Source: Treponema sp. Marseille-Q3903 (lineage in GTDB: Bacteria > Spirochaetota > Spirochaetia > Treponematales > Treponemataceae). From it: a DNA stretch of 64,000 nucleotides. Made by a program: the position numbers and the translations under genes. The notes below the pieces were generated by a model. The model was given only the letters and a program-made list of their open reading frames with translations. It ran no database searches and was not told the origin of the DNA. The DNA lies in contig NZ_JACSEU010000001.1 in NCBI RefSeq assembly GCF_014334335.1, forward strand, positions 806,001-870,000, read 5' to 3'. Position 1 is the stretch's first letter, and each line of letters starts with the position of its first letter. Below, piece after piece: positions 62,585 to 64,000 of this stretch.

Positions 62585-63331
62585 TTACAAAATTAAAGTC
62601 TGTACTGACTGTAATTCCAATGTCTGTCTGTATTGTCTTTCTAAATCTGAATAGCTTAGAAATTTGACCCGTTTTTCCTTTCGTAAATTTTCAAAAGCGC
62701 TGTATTCAATTTTTTTATCAAATTCCGAATGCCGCTTTTCATCTGCAACAATAAACATTCTTGTATAAAAATCTTGCAAATCACTGAATTTCATCAGTGA
62801 ATTCTGTATATCAGTTGAATGCTCTACTTCAAAAAAAGAATCTGGCATGTTTCGTTTATTAAACCAAATGACATCAATAGTTGAGCTTCTTGAAACAAGA
62901 TTTTCATACGAATACTTTGGTAAATCATTTAATGTTCTCAAATCTCCAAGTCTTTCATGCAGGAACATTTTATTCTTATCTTGGTTCGGCACAAAAGTAG
63001 AAAGTTTTTTTAGATTTCCGATACAAACAAGCAGCCCTTGGTAATAGGAATGATTAAATTCGATTACTTCTTTTGAGTTTTTATTTTTCTCCGTTTCAAC
63101 AATGATGCCTTTTTGTTCCAGCTGTTTTTGGTGTGATTTTAATGCCCATAATCCGGGCTTTATTTTGTAGATATCTTTGTTTTCCTGAACAATACGGCGA
63201 ATAGATGCAAAAGGTGTTTTTGTATTCCATTTGCAATTTTTTATTTTGAAGACCTCTTGATTCAGCTGTCCAAGTGTTGCGACTCCGCCGAGTTTTTCTA
63301 ATGTTTGAACAACTGCTTCGTATTGTTTCAT
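62585..63331 (-). CDS. HARE-HTH protein with restriction-endonuclease-like C-terminus
   Basis: A 248-residue protein. Residues 1-68 resemble a HARE-HTH winged helix (YEAVVQTLEKLGGVATLGQL, then TPFASIRRIVQ and IKPGLWALK), a domain found attached to restriction and chromatin enzymes. Residues 120-215 contain a PD-(D/E)XK-like pattern: Asp in STIDVIWFNKRN and the acidic pair in SFFEVEHSTD, followed by a predicted helix and IVADEKRHSEF. No methyltransferase gene adjoins, so this is either an orphan nuclease or a regulatory relative. It lies between mutS2 and a GC-rich patch next to asd. The function is inferred only from motif shape. Confidence 0.65.
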   Translation of the reverse strand: MKQYEAVVQTLEKLGGVATLGQLNQEVFKIKNCKWNTKTPFASIRRIVQENKDIYKIKPGLWALKSHQKQLEQKGIIVETEKNKNSKEVIEFNHSYYQGLLVCIGNLKKLSTFVPNQDKNKMFLHERLGDLRTLNDLPKYSYENLVSRSSTIDVIWFNKRNMPDSFFEVEHSTDIQNSLMKFSDLQDFYTRMFIVADEKRHSEFDKKIEYSAFENLRKEKRVKFLSYSDLERQYRQTLELQSVQTLIL

Positions 63332-63344
63332 AATCTTTTTTTTG

Positions 63345-63452
63345 CGTCAGGCTATGAAGCACCTGCGAAGCAGTCCATCGAAGGCGAAGCCGAAGAGGAT
63401 GAGCGGGAGCGAAGTGCGTAACAGCCGACGGCTAAAGCCGGGACGCCATTAT
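63345..63452. repeat. GC-rich patch with mini-hairpins
   Basis: A GC-rich stretch unlike its surroundings, between asd and the HARE-HTH gene. It contains CTGC-GAA-GCAG (63363-63373) and GGC-GAA-GCC (63383-63391), both including GCGAAGC, a sequence known to form unusually stable DNA mini-hairpins. A CGGCT-AA-AGCCG stem lies at 63429-63440. It may be a REP-like interspersed repeat or an asd terminator region. Confidence 0.55.
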
Positions 63453-63467
63453 TTTTCTTCATCTCAT

Positions 63468-64000
63468 CTATTCAAAAAAGCCTTTAGCCTTGAGCAATTC
63501 TGCGTTGAGAATGCCCCCGAGAGCTGCTCCGCGTTTTGTGTTGTGACTCAATGCGACAAATTTTATGTCGAACACGTTGCATCGACGTAGGCGACCGATG
63601 ACGCATGCCATGCCTTTTTCAGTCTCGCGGTCGCGGCGCGGTTGTGGACGATTTTCTTCATGGCGTATAACAATCGGGTGTTCCGGCGCTGAAGGGAGTT
63701 TTAGTTCCTGTGGAAGCGATGAATACGATGTCCAGATTTTTTCGATTTCTTCAAGAGAAGGTTTTTTATCATCAGGTAAATCAAACTCAAGGGAAATACA
63801 TGCTGTGTGACCGTCAACAACCGGCACTCGCGTACAAGTTGAAGATACTACAGGATACCGTGCGTTTTCAATTTTTCCATCTCTTACCGTGCCAAGAATT
63901 TTCAGGCATTCTTTTTCTGTTTTTTCTTCTTCGCCGCCGATAAACGGAACAATGTTGTCTATCATATCAAAAGACGGAACTCCGGGGTATCCTGCCCCTG
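63468..64000 (-). CDS. asd: Aspartate-semialdehyde dehydrogenase (partial, 5' end beyond window)
   Basis: The last 177 codons of asd; the open frame continues past the right edge (GYPGVPSFDMIDNIVPFIGG). The segment shows the substrate-domain features of the fungal/archaeal-type enzyme: STCTRVPVVDGHTACISLEF with the active-site Arg/His region, and RDRETEKGMACVIGRLRRC near the end. The enzyme reduces aspartyl phosphate to aspartate semialdehyde for lysine, diaminopimelate, threonine and methionine synthesis. The catalytic cysteine lies upstream, outside the window. Confidence 0.92.
   Translation of the reverse strand, partial: GAGYPGVPSFDMIDNIVPFIGGEEEKTEKECLKILGTVRDGKIENARYPVVSSTCTRVPVVDGHTACISLEFDLPDDKKPSLEEIEKIWTSYSSLPQELKLPSAPEHPIVIRHEENRPQPRRDRETEKGMACVIGRLRRCNVFDIKFVALSHNTKRGAALGGILNAELLKAKGFFE

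Overview
This 64-kb window reads as a chromosomal segment of a host-associated spirochaete, almost certainly a Treponema. Supporting markers are a class I (archaeal-type) lysyl-tRNA synthetase, a CarD-type regulator with an acidic tail, a giant SpiroCoCo-like coiled-coil protein, a CheX phosphatase, a TP0733-like outer-membrane barrel next to folD, and many lipoproteins. Base composition is moderately AT-rich. Nearly all the DNA is densely packed housekeeping genes. I see no rRNA, tRNA, CRISPR array, intact insertion sequence or prophage.

Layout. 1-10 kb: a partial sigma-70 factor, dnaE-yggT-recG, a low-molecular-weight phosphatase, a decayed mazEF locus and gltX. 10-20 kb: an envelope pair (beta-barrel protein and lipoprotein), pgi, a TraB-family protein with a TPR lipoprotein, and a divergent membrane-anchored protein. 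20-33 kb: acetolactate synthase, a RarA fusion protein, a lipoprotein/barrel pair, folD, a LacI-type regulator, miaB, a SPOR protein and an NFACT (RqcH-like) protein. 33-40 kb: a HAD phosphatase, the 1530-residue coiled-coil protein, carD-ispD-ispF and cheX. 40-48 kb: a carbohydrate module made of a solute-binding protein, two LplB/LplC-type permeases, an AraC regulator, an intracellular GH43 enzyme and ackA. No transporter ATPase is encoded with it, so a shared one is implied. 48-54 kb: lysS and a four-gene BMP-type (nucleoside or riboflavin) ABC importer. 54-64 kb: a DEAD-box helicase, argS, rsgA, mutS2, a HARE-HTH/nuclease-like protein and partial asd.

The most unusual signal is a structured leader module found once before ilvB (19857-20077) and as three tandem units before rsgA (58415-58941). 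Each module runs from a Shine-Dalgarno (SD) sequence, through a start codon buried in stem 1 and a short ORF, past stems 2 and 3, to a bulged stem 4 that abuts the next SD. The two loci differ in sequence but keep their pairings through compensatory changes, which is the signature of selected RNA structure. At rsgA the repeated left arm of stem 1 is also the translation start of rsgA, so upstream units could compete for or mask it.

A second pattern is that at least seven genes have a sigma-70-like -10 box 6-10 nt before the start codon and no SD, as expected of leaderless or nearly leaderless mRNAs. Other points of interest are a 30-bp perfect palindrome spanning a promoter, an ABC ATPase with a collapsed second domain, a DEGD motif in the helicase, and a mazEF deletion scar. 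All functional calls are from reading the sequence and remembered family motifs; no database search was run.
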